DNA of 64,000 nucleotides from Parus major. Its lineage: Eukaryota > Chordata > Aves > Passeriformes > Paridae. The DNA lies in the NCBI RefSeq assembly GCF_001522545.3, contig NC_031773.1:40940434-41004433 (forward strand), written 5' to 3'. Of this stretch, positions 14,479-23,800 are shown piece by piece. The stretch's first letter is position 1, and each line of letters begins with the position of its first letter. The position numbers were made by a program, and so were the translations under genes. The notes beneath the pieces were generated by a model, which saw only the letters and a list, made by a program, of their open reading frames with translations, did not search any database and had not been told where the DNA came from.

Positions 14479-15549
14479 CCAAAAAACAAACAAGGGAGTC
14501 ACTTGAGCTGCAGCTGGACAGGAAATTGCTAGAGCTGCTTGCAAATCTCCACTTTGAACAGAACAGCACAGGGAATGCCAAGAGCGGAAACCGTTCAAAA
14601 CTGGATTAGCACAAGCCAAGTTTAACTGCAACCCACTTCTACTTTCACAGTTTATGCACTCAATCTAGGCCACTACTGCATGAGACACTGACTCACTTTT
14701 TTCCCATGTTTTGTTTGCATTTCATTTCACACACTTGCAGTTTCTAAAATTACTTCAAGTGTGCTTTGGCTGCCAGGAGTTCTGCAGTACCTCAGCCGAC
14801 AGCCCCAGCCCCTCACTGTGGTACTGCACACAGATTTTGGCACCACCCTGCCTTGGGCCAGTTATCATCAGGAAGGATGTTAATGAATATAGGTTGCAGC
14901 AGGAAGTTTTGCAACTGCTATAAGCCCCCTTTTTCCTTCTGCAGAGACAGAACTGCTTGAAGGGTTCAAAGAGGAAATGAGCTGACTGAGGGGAGACTTT
15001 TCCTCCTTGCCTTCATTAAGTTGCAAGGTGAATGAATGGCAGCAGAAAAATCATTTACAGGCTGCAGACTGTTGATGAATCTCTGTGAAATTAGTTCCTG
15101 CCAGACAGCTAAACAGAACATGAACCCATCTCTTGGCATCTGTAATAGAGTGACCAAAATTCATAAACAAAGCCAGAAAACAGAAGCTCCTTACTCTTAA
15201 TAATAAAATTAAAAATAATAATGAGAAAAAAACACTATGGCCCAGAATCAGGTGCACCCCTAGTACAGCAAAGAGATGCTGGAATACTTTGTAATTAACC
15301 TAAAGGCCTTCAAAAGCATTTCCTTCACCAAAGCAAGATGAGAATCTAGCACATTCACTGTTTATTCATTCAGGCACCAGTGGACCAAAGGGGAAATTAA
15401 GGTTTTATTGTCTTAGGGGATGTACAAAAGCTATTAAGAGTAATTATTGCCTTTAAACATAACCATATGGGTATGTGCAATTAACCACAAACACACAGAG
15501 GGGAAAGGGGGAATAAACCAGCCAGCTTCTCCATAGCCAAAAATAGTTA

Positions 15550-15559
15550 TTTATTTATT
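15550..15559 (-). terminator. DUSP6: Overlapping polyadenylation signals for DUSP6
   Basis: The minus strand reads AATAAATAAA, two AATAAA hexamers sharing bases (15554-15559 and 15550-15555). This is the first canonical signal downstream of the stop codon at a distance typical of the DUSP6 3' UTR. Cleavage would be expected about 10-30 nt further on, near 15520-15540. Confidence 0.65.
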
Positions 15560-15858
15560 AATAATTTAAGGTTTTACATTCTTATAATAAATTCCATCTT
15601 AAAACTTTTACACTGTGGATTAAACTCTCCCTTATTGGCAACCATGTGCAGATTCACTGTGCGTACACACAGGTACAAATGCTCGCACATACTTCCAGTT
15701 TTATACAAAAAAAAAACAAAAACGCAAAATATTGCATTTGAGGTGAAGCTCCCTGAAGAATTTGTACAGAGGTAATGCACTGTTTAGCACATCTGAAAGT
15801 TTTAAAAAGTGATCAAAAAATCTTTCGCATTCAAAGACAAACCTCCTCCCAGATGATC

Positions 15859-15866
15859 TATTTACA
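15859..15866 (-). promoter_or_regulatory. DUSP6: Pumilio response element (distal) in DUSP6 3' UTR
   Basis: The transcribed strand reads TGTAAATA, an exact match to the PUF-family consensus UGUANAUA. Confidence 0.7.
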
Positions 15867-15900
15867 AAAGGTAAGGCAAAAAATTAATTTAATTTAAAAA

Positions 15901-15929
15901 TATATATATATATGTATATATATATATAT
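15901..15929. repeat. TA dinucleotide repeat in DUSP6 3' UTR
   Basis: This is an alternating TA tract of 29 nt with a single G interruption near the middle. In the mRNA it is self-complementary and could fold on itself. Confidence 0.95.
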
Positions 15930-16235
15930 CATATGGAAACTACATCAAAAGCATGAGGAAAAAAAATCACCACAAGGAAAAGAAAGATATATGAAAGAAG
16001 AGACTCTACTTGCTCACAAAACATGATCTGCAAACTTCTCACCATTGCCATTTCTCCCTCATGGAAAGCTTGCTTCAATAAAATTCAGCATGCAGCAAAT
16101 ATATTCTTTGCAATTAAAACAAACAAACAAAGCAGAATTTATGAAAAGAACAAAAACACAGGTGTCCCTTGGATTGATTTCTTGAGTACATGTGAATTAA
16201 GAAAAAAAAAAAATGCAAATAAATTTAAGGTTAAA

Positions 16236-16243
16236 TATTTACA
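16236..16243 (-). promoter_or_regulatory. DUSP6: Pumilio response element (proximal) in DUSP6 3' UTR
   Basis: This is a second exact TGTAAATA on the transcribed strand, sharing a base with an AUUUA pentamer at 16232-16236. The two copies are about 377 nt apart. Confidence 0.7.
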
Positions 16244-16743
16244 TTGATCAAGTAGAACACTATCAAGCTCCTAGCAAACAAGTACTCCAAATACACTAAG
16301 CTGAAATCTCTTTCTTTGGCTCCTCTAAATTAAAACAAACGAACAAAAATAACCAGTCTTCACTGAAGACAAAGATGCGTGTCACAGATCTGAGAGCAGA
16401 GGGCAGAAGGACAGTCCCAGCCTCTAGAGAACACGTGCCCAGCCTGTCCAGCCTCACCCTACCACACAGGGAGTCCTCGGAGCCCGGCTACTGGCCAAGC
16501 AGGGATGAACGCACTGCCCACCTGCTGCCTGGTCACCACGGTCCTGCCCAGAGAGCTCGCCACGTCCCCTCCCTTTGCAATAGCCCATTCCATACTGTGT
16601 AACCTTTCGTTGCCTGCACTGGCAGCTGCTTTTTAGTAGCAGAGGCCAGAAAAAGAGAAAGCTGCATTTCTTTTATCACTGCCAAAGAGAAACCATTGAG
16701 GAGTGATCCCATGAAATGGACAGGAGAAGGGGGTGGTGGGAGC

Positions 16744-17051
16744 TCACGTGGACTGCAAGGAATCCACCTGGAAGACGTTCTGGTTGGAAGGGGTGGTGAA
16801 GTACAGCTGCTGGTTCGGCACTCGATTGTCACAGGGGCTGCTCAGTCCCAGAGTCCGCTCAAAGTCCAGCAGCTGACCCATGAAGTTGAAGTTGGGTGAA
16901 ATGTTAGACTTCTTCATCTTGACAATATCATAGGCATCATTCATGGACAAGTTCAGCTTCTGCATGAGGTAGGCCACCGTCACTGTGACCGAGCGACTGA
17001 TCCCTGCTAAGCAATGCACCAGGACGCCGCAGTTCTTCCCCCGTGCTTCAT
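16744..17051 (-). CDS. DUSP6: DUSP6 coding exon 3 (residues 281-382, catalytic loop to stop)
   Basis: The acceptor is tacag before the exon; the codon for Asp281 is split across intron 2. The exon carries the catalytic signature [10 protein letters not shown], the AYLMQ and [14 protein letters not shown] segments typical of MAP-kinase phosphatases, and the C-terminus ending in VDSLQST. The stop codon TGA occupies 16746-16744. Confidence 0.98.
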
Positions 17052-19941
17052 CTGTACGAAGAAGCAGAGAAGGACACATAAGACAGAGGGTTGGTAACTG
17101 ATCTCTCACACAAATGAGATTAGCATCAAGTAGGAAGAAAGTACAATTCTGATCCCAGTGGCCAGCTGTGCAACTCAAGAGTTAACTTTAGCGGCTTAAA
17201 ACCAGGACAAGAGAATAATCCACTCCCCCTACTACCCAAGTCCAAGAGCTGAGAAAACTAAGAATGAGACAAAGGACGCAGGACACGCTGCATGACACTG
17301 TTTTAAAAGTCAGTTCTAAAAGACAGGCTTTTGCCTGGAGATTTGCCTTTAAATTCTTACAGTCTCCTTGCCCCAGCATGGAAATCCTGCAATATGTCAC
17401 TGAAAGGCTTTATACAGACCAGCAGACTGCAAAGGTCTATTAAATTATTCTCCAACTGTTGTGCAGCTAACAATGGAGGTATTCAGGCATTTTAAAAGAA
17501 TGAGGGAAGTCACAGGGGACAGCCCATTAGGAGGAACAGGATGTCAACATTGGTTGAAAATGGGTTCCTTTGTAATAGGAAATGCATTACAATGCCTGGA
17601 GATTAGTTTCTTTGTGGCTTCTAGCCCACATTTCTTCCTGCTAGGCTCAGATTACCTACATTCTCCACTATTACTGGTATCATTCAACCGGATTACAGCA
17701 CAGCTTCCCAACAGATAATGCAATGCCCGCCCCGCTGCACCCCGATGGGACAAATTTGAGTCCTCCCCAAAACGAAGGAGACTGCAGATTTTAACCAGAA
17801 CTCCTTGGGCCCAAGGGTACAGATTTCCAGAGCTTACGGATAATGTCTGAGGGCCGGCTGACCGAGGCACCGAGCCCGAGAGGAATAGCATTATTACCAC
17901 GAGATTTAATTTAAACTTTGGCTATATATTTGCCTGGGACACCGCTTATTCATAACTTCCATTTAAAAGCTGAAGTTAGACTCCCAGATAGTTTCTTTTT
18001 ATTATACTACTCAGTAACCTCAAGGAAAAAAAAAAAAAAAAACCCAACAGCAAAAAAACCTAAAACCAAACAACCACAAAACGAACATCAACAAAAAAAA
18101 AGGTCAAATAAACTATGGAACCCAGGCTTATTTGCCCCCCACCCCCACCCGCTAGGAAGTGATTTAAGAAGATCCCACAACATGAGCAGAGCTCAGTCCC
18201 CAGCTCCAACAGAAATGACTCAAGGAGAAATTCCACAGCCAGACAAACCAGGTATGTCGGTGCAGCCCTGCAAAGGTCGCTTACAATTCATTGGGACTTC
18301 TCAATAACCCCCCCAAACAGTCCCCAATAGCCCCTCAACTTAAGCCGGCTTTAAAATCAGAAAAGGGGGCATGATCCAGAGAAGGCTATAAATACTGCTT
18401 CCGCTTCTCGCCCGAAATTCACGAATTCTGCAAAAGATATCGAATTCTGCCTCTTGAGATGTAGCTGTTAACAAGTAACCGGGTCTTACCTATAAAGGAG
18501 ATGGCCTCAGGAAAGAACTGAGACAGATTTTGGCTCCAGTGGTCAGAGATCGGGATCTGTTTGTACTTGAATTCGCCGGCGTTTTCAAAGAGATTAGGCA
18601 GGTTAGGGGTAACATTCAAGATGTATTTAATGCCGAACTCTTCTAAAACGTCCAAATTAGTGGAGTCCTTGGCACAGCCTAAGTAGAGGTAGGGTAGAAT
18701 CTCCACCGGAAAGGAAGGCTGGTTGTTGGAGAGAGGGCTGCCATCGGAGTCGGTGGCACTGTTGGGGTCTCTGTCAATGTCAGATTCAATGTCGGATGAT
18801 GAATCGGAGCTGATTCGGAGGCCCCCCAAGCCCAGGACCGGCAAAGGAGGAGAGCTGCTGCTACACGAACTGTCTAGGTTAGTTTCACAGTGCAAGGCGA
18901 ACTCGGCCTGGAACTTGCTAAAACCACCTGGAGAGAAAAGCAAAGAGGAGAAAATGCAACCTGATATAAATAAGATGGCATGTCGACTTACTTCCCTGGT
19001 ACAGCCCTGTCTGCAAAGGAGCGTCTGTTTTGCACCCTCTCGAGCTCCGGGAAAAAGAAGAAAAATGTCACACTCTCATCGCAGACAGACTAACTTAAAG
19101 GAAGGGTTAAGAAAATCGTCCGCTGCGGTGGAGGGCTCAGCATATTCAAGATTAAAGCTCTGTACCGCTTTGCCCTGCGGGGACCGCTGGAGAGGTGTCT
19201 CGCCGGCAATTCCTTCTGCCAGGTTCATGCAGGAATCCCCGTTAGCCCCGTCCTCCCCACGCTGCTATAGCGATTTCGGACATCAAGGTTTCTTTAAACA
19301 ATGCGAGAATAGGGAGAAAAGGGAGGGAAAAGGTGTGGAGTAGGGGGAAAAGCCCCCTACCCGGGTCGGTGCTCTCCTGGCGCATCAATCCACTGCCCGG
19401 GGAACGCTGCAGACCGCATCCCCCCCTCCTTCTAACCCGGGCAGAGATCCACGAGGCTCGGCTCCCCGCTCCCTGTTCCCCGCAGCCCCGGGCCCCAGGC
19501 AGAGATCTCTTCCCCCAACCCTGGGCGGCCCTTCTCACCTTCCAGATAAAATGCCTTGCAGCCTTCATCTTTGAGGCGCTTGAGGAGCAGCCCCAGCACA
19601 GACTCGCCGCCCGTGTTCTCGTTCCAGTCGCGGCTATGCTCGTCGTACAGCACTACGGTGTCGGTGCCGCACCGGCGGGCGAAGCGCTCCCGGTCCTCCT
19701 CGCTGCTGGCGACGAGGGACCGCAGGGGCAGGTTGCCCTTCTGCAGCCGCCGCAGCATGATGCCGGGGATGGCCACATTGATGGCCGACTCGATGTGGGA
19801 CGACTCGTACAACTCCTGAGGCCGACAGTCCATCAGCAGTAGCCGGTCGTTGCCCATCTCCAGCTGCTCGTTCAGCCACGCCACGGATTTACTAATCGCC
19901 ATTTCCGACGCGAAAGGGACGGGTCTGAACGTATCTAGCAT
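16744..19941 (-). CDS. DUSP6: DUSP6 / MKP-3, ERK-specific dual-specificity phosphatase (3 coding exons)
   Basis: Coding exons on the minus strand are 19539-19941, 18490-18927 and 17051-16744 (403+438+308 nt), giving 382 residues plus stop. The product is the cytoplasmic phosphatase that removes phosphate from the Thr and Tyr of the ERK1/2 activation loop, as feedback on FGF/RAS signalling. Seen in the sequence: an N-terminal rhodanese-like (CH2) domain, about residues 20-145, with the kinase-interaction arginines R64-R65 in IMLRRLQKG; a Ser-rich linker, about 150-200; and a catalytic DSP domain, about 206-350, with the active-site loop HCLAGISR (Cys294, Arg300) and the general-acid candidate Asp263 in ISDHW. 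Ser160-Pro and Ser198-Pro match the positions of the ERK-phosphorylated serines known in the human protein. Human DUSP6 is 381 residues; the extra residue falls in the variable stretch near residues 77-83. All splice sites are GT-AG and the frame is intact. Met1 is chosen because the N-terminus matches the family from MxDT onward. Confidence 0.98.
17052..18489 (-). other. DUSP6: DUSP6 intron 2 (1438 nt)
   Basis: The boundaries are GT at 18489-18488 and AG at 17053-17052. It contains an A-rich stretch on the plus strand, about 18024-18110, including an uninterrupted A-tract at 18026-18042. No transposon or embedded gene is recognisable. Confidence 0.95.
18490..18927 (-). CDS. DUSP6: DUSP6 coding exon 2 (residues 135-280, linker and start of catalytic domain)
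   Basis: The acceptor ctctccag precedes the exon and the donor g|gtaagacc follows it. Both boundaries are phase 1 and the length is 438 nt, an exact multiple of three (146 codons). The exon encodes the end of the rhodanese fold, the acidic and serine-rich linker, and the first part of the phosphatase domain up to the conserved AISFI stretch, including the ISDHW general-acid loop. Skipping it would keep the frame but delete Asp263. Confidence 0.98.
18928..19538 (-). other. DUSP6: DUSP6 intron 1 (611 nt)
   Basis: The boundaries are GT at 19538-19537 and AG at 18929-18928. The half next to exon 1 is GC-rich and belongs to the CpG island; the rest is ordinary. I see no repeat or embedded RNA gene. 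Open frames here are readthrough of the flanking exons. Confidence 0.95.
19539..19941 (-). CDS. DUSP6: DUSP6 coding exon 1 (residues 1-134 plus one base)
   Basis: This exon encodes most of the rhodanese-like regulatory domain, including the basic kinase-interaction motif around R64-R65 that docks ERK2. The exon ends in Glu134 (gaa) followed by one base of Gly135, and the donor reads g|gtgagaag (phase 1). The initiator ATG is at 19941-19939. Its context is weak (C at -3, C at +4), whereas the in-frame Met14 codon has G at -3 and G at +4. Confidence 0.98.
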
Positions 19942-19989
19942 GGGGAAGGACGGGGGGAGCGCAGAGTGCTCTGGAAGCGCCCCTCTCTC

Positions 19990-20001
19990 TCACAGAGGCA
20001 T
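19990..20001 (-). other. Minimal upstream ORF in DUSP6 leader
   Basis: ATG-CCT-CTG-TGA encodes Met-Pro-Leu. It ends 48 nt before the DUSP6 initiator and is the only ATG between 20255 and the start codon. It would lie in any leader longer than about 60 nt. Confidence 0.6.
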
Positions 20002-20255
20002 GCGGCTGGCTCGGCGGGCGGGCTGCACCCCTCTAACTCTGCACAACTTATCTCCCTCCGCCCCAGGAAAATGAATCACGCAGCCCCCCCCGCGCCGCTT
20101 CCCCCGCGCCGGGCGGCGGTGGAGTCACGGGGAGGGAGAAGCAGCCCTGCTCCCGGCGTGTGTGTGAGTGTGAGCGCGTGTGTGTGCCTGCGTGCGCGCA
20201 GCCAGCCTGCCCCGTCTCCTTTTTTTTCTGTCAATGAATCCCTGAATGAACCTGC

Positions 20256-20354
20256 CTAATCGCCGCTGCAGCCCGAGCCCTTGGGCTTTTCCTCCGCCAC
20301 GAGTGAATGAAATCCAATTAACGTGCCGCCGAGCGGGGCTCCCCGGCTCAGCAT
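20256..20354 (-). other. Possible 32-codon upstream ORF
   Basis: An ATG at 20354-20352 opens a frame that closes at TAG 20258-20256. It counts as an upstream ORF only if transcription starts above about 20360, which the sequence alone does not settle. The peptide is not recognised. Confidence 0.35.
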
Positions 20355-20443
20355 GGAAGCGCTGCGGCGGCGGCGGTGCCCCTCGCTTGCCTCCGTTCCC
20401 CTCCTTGGCCGCGCTGCCCCGCGGCCCCGCGCAGCCGGCGGCT

Positions 20444-20501
20444 CTCAATGGGTACAACCGCGGGCCGCTCAATGGGTACATTCTCCGCCGCAGCCAATGG
20501 G
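20444..20501 (-). promoter_or_regulatory. DUSP6: Three spaced CAATGGG / CCAAT-like boxes
   Basis: CAATGGG occurs at 20446-20452, 20470-20476 and 20495-20501, with starts 24 and 25 bp apart. The first two are embedded in an identical 13-mer CTCAATGGGTACA (20444-20456 and 20468-20480). Only the third is a true CCAAT (preceded by C). NF-Y binding is likely at the third and uncertain at the others. Confidence 0.6.
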
Positions 20502-20590
20502 GGAGCGCGGAAGGGGCTGTTGCCGCGGCGACGGGCCGGCTGGAACAGGTTGTGTTGATGAATCGTTAATGAGTTTGTCATTCACAAAAA

Positions 20591-20606
20591 CGGAAAGGAA
20601 TTTCCG
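20591..20606. promoter_or_regulatory. DUSP6: Palindromic ETS-like element in DUSP6 promoter
   Basis: The sequence CGGAAA-GGAA-TTTCCG has perfect 6-bp arms around a 4-nt centre, so GGAA cores face both ways. It also contains GGAATTTCC, close to a kappaB half-palindrome. It follows a non-GC-rich block (20541-20590) that stands out inside the CpG island. ETS factors are the known ERK-dependent activators of DUSP6 transcription; binding to this copy is inferred. Confidence 0.5.
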
Positions 20607-20824
20607 CTCCGGATAAGCCGAGTGCAAACAAGCGGCAGCCGCGGCGCGGCGGGCGGGGGCGGCGGGGGCAGGTGAGGGGGCGCGGCCCGGCGCTCCCCCC
20701 TTCCCATCCCCAGCACCAGCCGCGGGGCGGCCGTCGCAGCCGGCGGAACGAATGGCACTTTTTCTTTTCTCTCCCTCCCTCCATATTTTCGTTCCCTAAG
20801 TCATACCCCCCGGGGGCCGGTCGT

Positions 20825-20838
20825 CCCCCCCCCCCCCC
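20825..20838. repeat. Uninterrupted C14 tract (G14 on minus strand)
   Basis: Fourteen consecutive C lie in the DUSP6 upstream CpG island. The G-rich strand could form a quadruplex, and such runs are often miscounted in assemblies. Confidence 0.95.
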
Positions 20839-23800
20839 AGCTCCCCCGAACTGATCGTGGCCCGGCTTTTCATTAGGGCGTTCTGGGAATCCCATTTTTA
20901 GGGAGGCGGGTAGGCGCTGTCCTCGGCTGATCCCTACGGGGGTGAAGAGTAAACCCCGAGCTAATCTCTTCCTACGCGGCCCGGCTTTATTCGCTGCACG
21001 CAGCACAGCCGGGGAGCCGGCCCCGCCGCAGGAGCGGCCCGCAGGCGCTCCTGCTGCAGCCCGGGAGAGCCACCCCACCAACGTGAGCAGGGAAAGTGGC
21101 CCGGCCGGCTCCTCCAGGTAGCCTGCGATTGAACCGCGCTGCGGCCCGAGTCCGCCGGCAGCAGCGAGCCCGCAGCCTCTCCCGGGGAGCGGCGGGGTGT
21201 GTGCGGCCCCTCGCACCTGGCCGTGCCCGCGATGGGGACCACGGCCAACGCACCGCCTCCTCCTGCCTGGAGTGGGGCCCCGCCGCCGCCGTCCTGCGCT
21301 TCCCCCCGGTCCGGCCGGGCGGAAGGGCGCTGCAGTCCCCGCCGCACCGGGAGGCGGAGGGGAGGGCCGGGCTGCGGTGCCCGTCGGAGCGGCGCCGGGG
21401 TGGCAGGGGCCGGGGGCGCCGCGGGGCCGGAGGCTGAGCCGGGAGCCGTGGTTCCAAGGTGAGGGTTAGCAAATGGGTAAGGGAAAAGCGAGGAGCCACA
21501 ATAAATCAGGAGAAGCCTGGCCTAAATGCTAATCCTGACATCAACATCTGCTTGGAAGTAAAATTGTTCAGGAGAGGCTAATCTCTCTTCCACTGCTACT
21601 GCGCATCAGGGCTCACAGTTTTTAACCCCAGCTGAAGGAGGTTCTTCAGGTAGCGAGCGGCTGGAGAGTGTGACCCTGGGAACAGATAGTGGCATGGGCA
21701 GTCCTGTGTATTCCACACAGAAAACATCCGTGATGTTAATTAAAGTTGACACATCAGTGGTTGCAGTTTAAAGCAAGGCTGACACCCAGATGGCATTAAC
21801 GACATCCTCCCCAGCAGGGATTTTTAGAGGATCCCCTCTTGCTACCTTTTTCAGAGGCTTGAAAGCGGGACTGAAGTGTTACACAAACCTTGCCCCGCCC
21901 CTAACCGGGAGATTTCTTTGAACTGACACACACCCTGCCGCATGGCTCGGCGCAACTTGTCCAGACCACCTTTGCCCACCGTGGACCTGTCCTCTCTTGT
22001 TAAGGACTTTCCAGGCTGTTCTTACCAGGTGCTCCACTCGCTGTTCTGCTCTCTATTTTCAGAGTATGCTGTTTAAATGTCCAGAGCAGTGTCAGATACA
22101 ACTAGAAAGCAGGAGGCTTTGGTATTATTTATTTAAGTATTTTTTTGGGTGGGATACCTGCCTAGTAGTATAACAATACTATTCCAATAAATAATTATAG
22201 CATTTAAAGATATTTTTATCATAAGTACTCTCAATTTTGATGGAAATACTATGAACATTAAAGGGTAAATGTATGAAGGCAGTAAGATGTTAGATGAAGT
22301 ATACTCCAGAGAGTTGTAATTCCAAAGTAGAGCTGGAGACACACTTGTAATGGTGGTAGCTATAGCCTGCTCATTGCATGGCAGCAGTCTGAGGGTGGCA
22401 TTTGGTGAGCTGAGGCCCAGACAGGAGATTTTGCACTGCAGCAGGGTTAAACCAGTCAAATACAAACAGCACCCTTTGAATTTGTCATAGGACCTCCCTC
22501 AGCACACACCAGCTGAAGAACTCTGAAGTAGAATGAGAACTATGTGCCACCTTGTCTTTCTGTTAGCATTCATATATGCACTCCCTTTTCCTCTTTCTGT
22601 CTGAACTGCTCTGTCCTGTCTGTCACTGAGGGATGCTGGAGCAGATTCACTTAACCATGCTACCATCTGATGCTTTGTCAGAGACCAGATGTACAGCCCA
22701 AGCTCCACCAGGAGATCATTCATCCTTCAACTTCCAGAAGTTTTTGTAATACCTGAGCAGTGAGAAGAGCCTATTTCTGTCAACCATGATGCCTTCATTC
22801 ACCCAGCCTCTGGCAGCTTGCTTTTCAACTCTGAAATGTTTATTTTTGGATGGGGAGAGACATGTCTTTATTTTTTTGTTAGTTTGGTTTTGGTTTTTTA
22901 CTTCCTTGTCTGCAAGTAAGACTTCTTCAGTCTGTCTCAAAGCTTATTAATAACAAATAGCCTATTTTTCTGTCTTTTGGACCATTTTGCTCATTTGTAG
23001 CATGTGTAGAGGGCCCAATAGATCTCCATGAGTGCTTATGACCTGAGCTTGTCTTGGCCAGACATTTAGACACAGAAAACAATAGCATTGCATGATGACA
23101 AGGATTAAAATTTAGTGTTGCTTTGTCCAATTCCTTCATATATCTCCCTGTAATAGAAGCCCTGGCCCTGAATTAGACAGACAGGTTATCTACATAGTGT
23201 AATGGGAGAGAGAAGAACCAAAAAGGCAGGTATCTATGACATTTTGAAACCGGGCCAACCGGGTCACTCTGAGACACTTCACAGTCTGGAATACTAAGGC
23301 AGTGATGTAGAGGCATTCTCAGAAGTGATGAAGTTTCTTCTTGCATTAGACGTCAGAGATGAGATTTTTTTTATTTTTTTTTTATACAAGTGCTTTCTTC
23401 CTGTAAAGATACTGCTTCATGCCTCTCTTCTACTTAGTTGAAACAGAATTTGATAGGAATCTGTCTTTCTGTGGGAAGATGGGGCATAAAATATATAGGA
23501 AATGGTTTTCTGCTTCTTTGGTCACTCCTTTCCCATGTTGCATCAATCAGTATTTTCGAGAGCAGGGACTCCAGCCTTCATTTTCCACATCCCACTGATG
23601 TTCTGAATCAAAATGGCAGAGACACCTTCTGTATCTGCGCTGTGTAATTTCAGGCAAGCAAAGAACACTCTGGGATTGCCTGCTGGAGAAGGCCAAGGAG
23701 TATAACACATGCTGGCATCAAGATTTTGGGTGAGATGCCAACTCAACTCAACTCTGGATGTGCAAGAGCTTGGAAAATGTAGTGAAGACAGGTTTCTCCA

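Larger units (their letters stand above)
1..15534. other. Intergenic region downstream of DUSP6; no gene supported
   Basis: Mostly unique AT-rich DNA with no recognisable exon, transposon or RNA gene. Local features are a CpG-rich patch at about 4208-4342, a perfect 17-bp palindrome at 8654-8670, an E-box/ETS cluster at 11203-11256 and the long A-tract at 14416. The longest open frames (plus strand 3938-4375 and 4065-4481; plus 11370-11774) overlap or lack any recognisable domain, and I treat them as chance. Confidence 0.7.
15535..16743 (-). other. DUSP6: DUSP6 3' untranslated region (end approximate)
   Basis: About 1.2 kb lies between the stop codon and a double AATAAA signal at 15550-15559. 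On the transcribed strand there are two perfect Pumilio response elements UGUAAAUA (16236-16243 and 15859-15866) and AUUUA pentamers at 16326-16330, 16232-16236, 16220-16224 and 15588-15592. There is also a TA dinucleotide repeat at 15901-15929. These elements fit an unstable immediate-early-type mRNA. From memory, human DUSP6 mRNA is a reported target of PUM2 and TTP. The cleavage site is inferred; further AATAAA copies at 15404-15409 and 15361-15366 could give a longer tail. Confidence 0.75.
19300..21450 (-). promoter_or_regulatory. DUSP6: CpG island with DUSP6 5' leader and promoter
   Basis: A dense CpG region spans exon 1 and about 1.5 kb upstream, in sharp contrast with the AT-rich flanks. 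No TATA box is visible on the minus strand in the expected start region, so initiation is probably dispersed, somewhere near 20250-20500 (inferred from typical leader length). Inside are three CAATGGG boxes (20446-20501), a palindromic pair of ETS-like cores (20591-20606), a purine/pyrimidine alternating GT-rich run (about 20158-20200) and a C14 tract (20825-20838). The many long open frames here are composition artefacts. Confidence 0.85.

Noticed and set aside
14398..14631. Frame with a poly-Phe stretch
   Set aside because: Translation of the A/T homopolymer containing an N; not a protein.
19333..19842. 169-codon plus-strand frame opposite DUSP6 exon 1
   Set aside because: It is the antisense shadow of the conserved DUSP6 coding exon.
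20578..21499. Several long frames on both strands (up to 212 codons) upstream of DUSP6
   Set aside because: Low-complexity Pro/Gly/Arg/Ala-rich translations in a CpG island, where stop codons are rare by composition; no family recognised.
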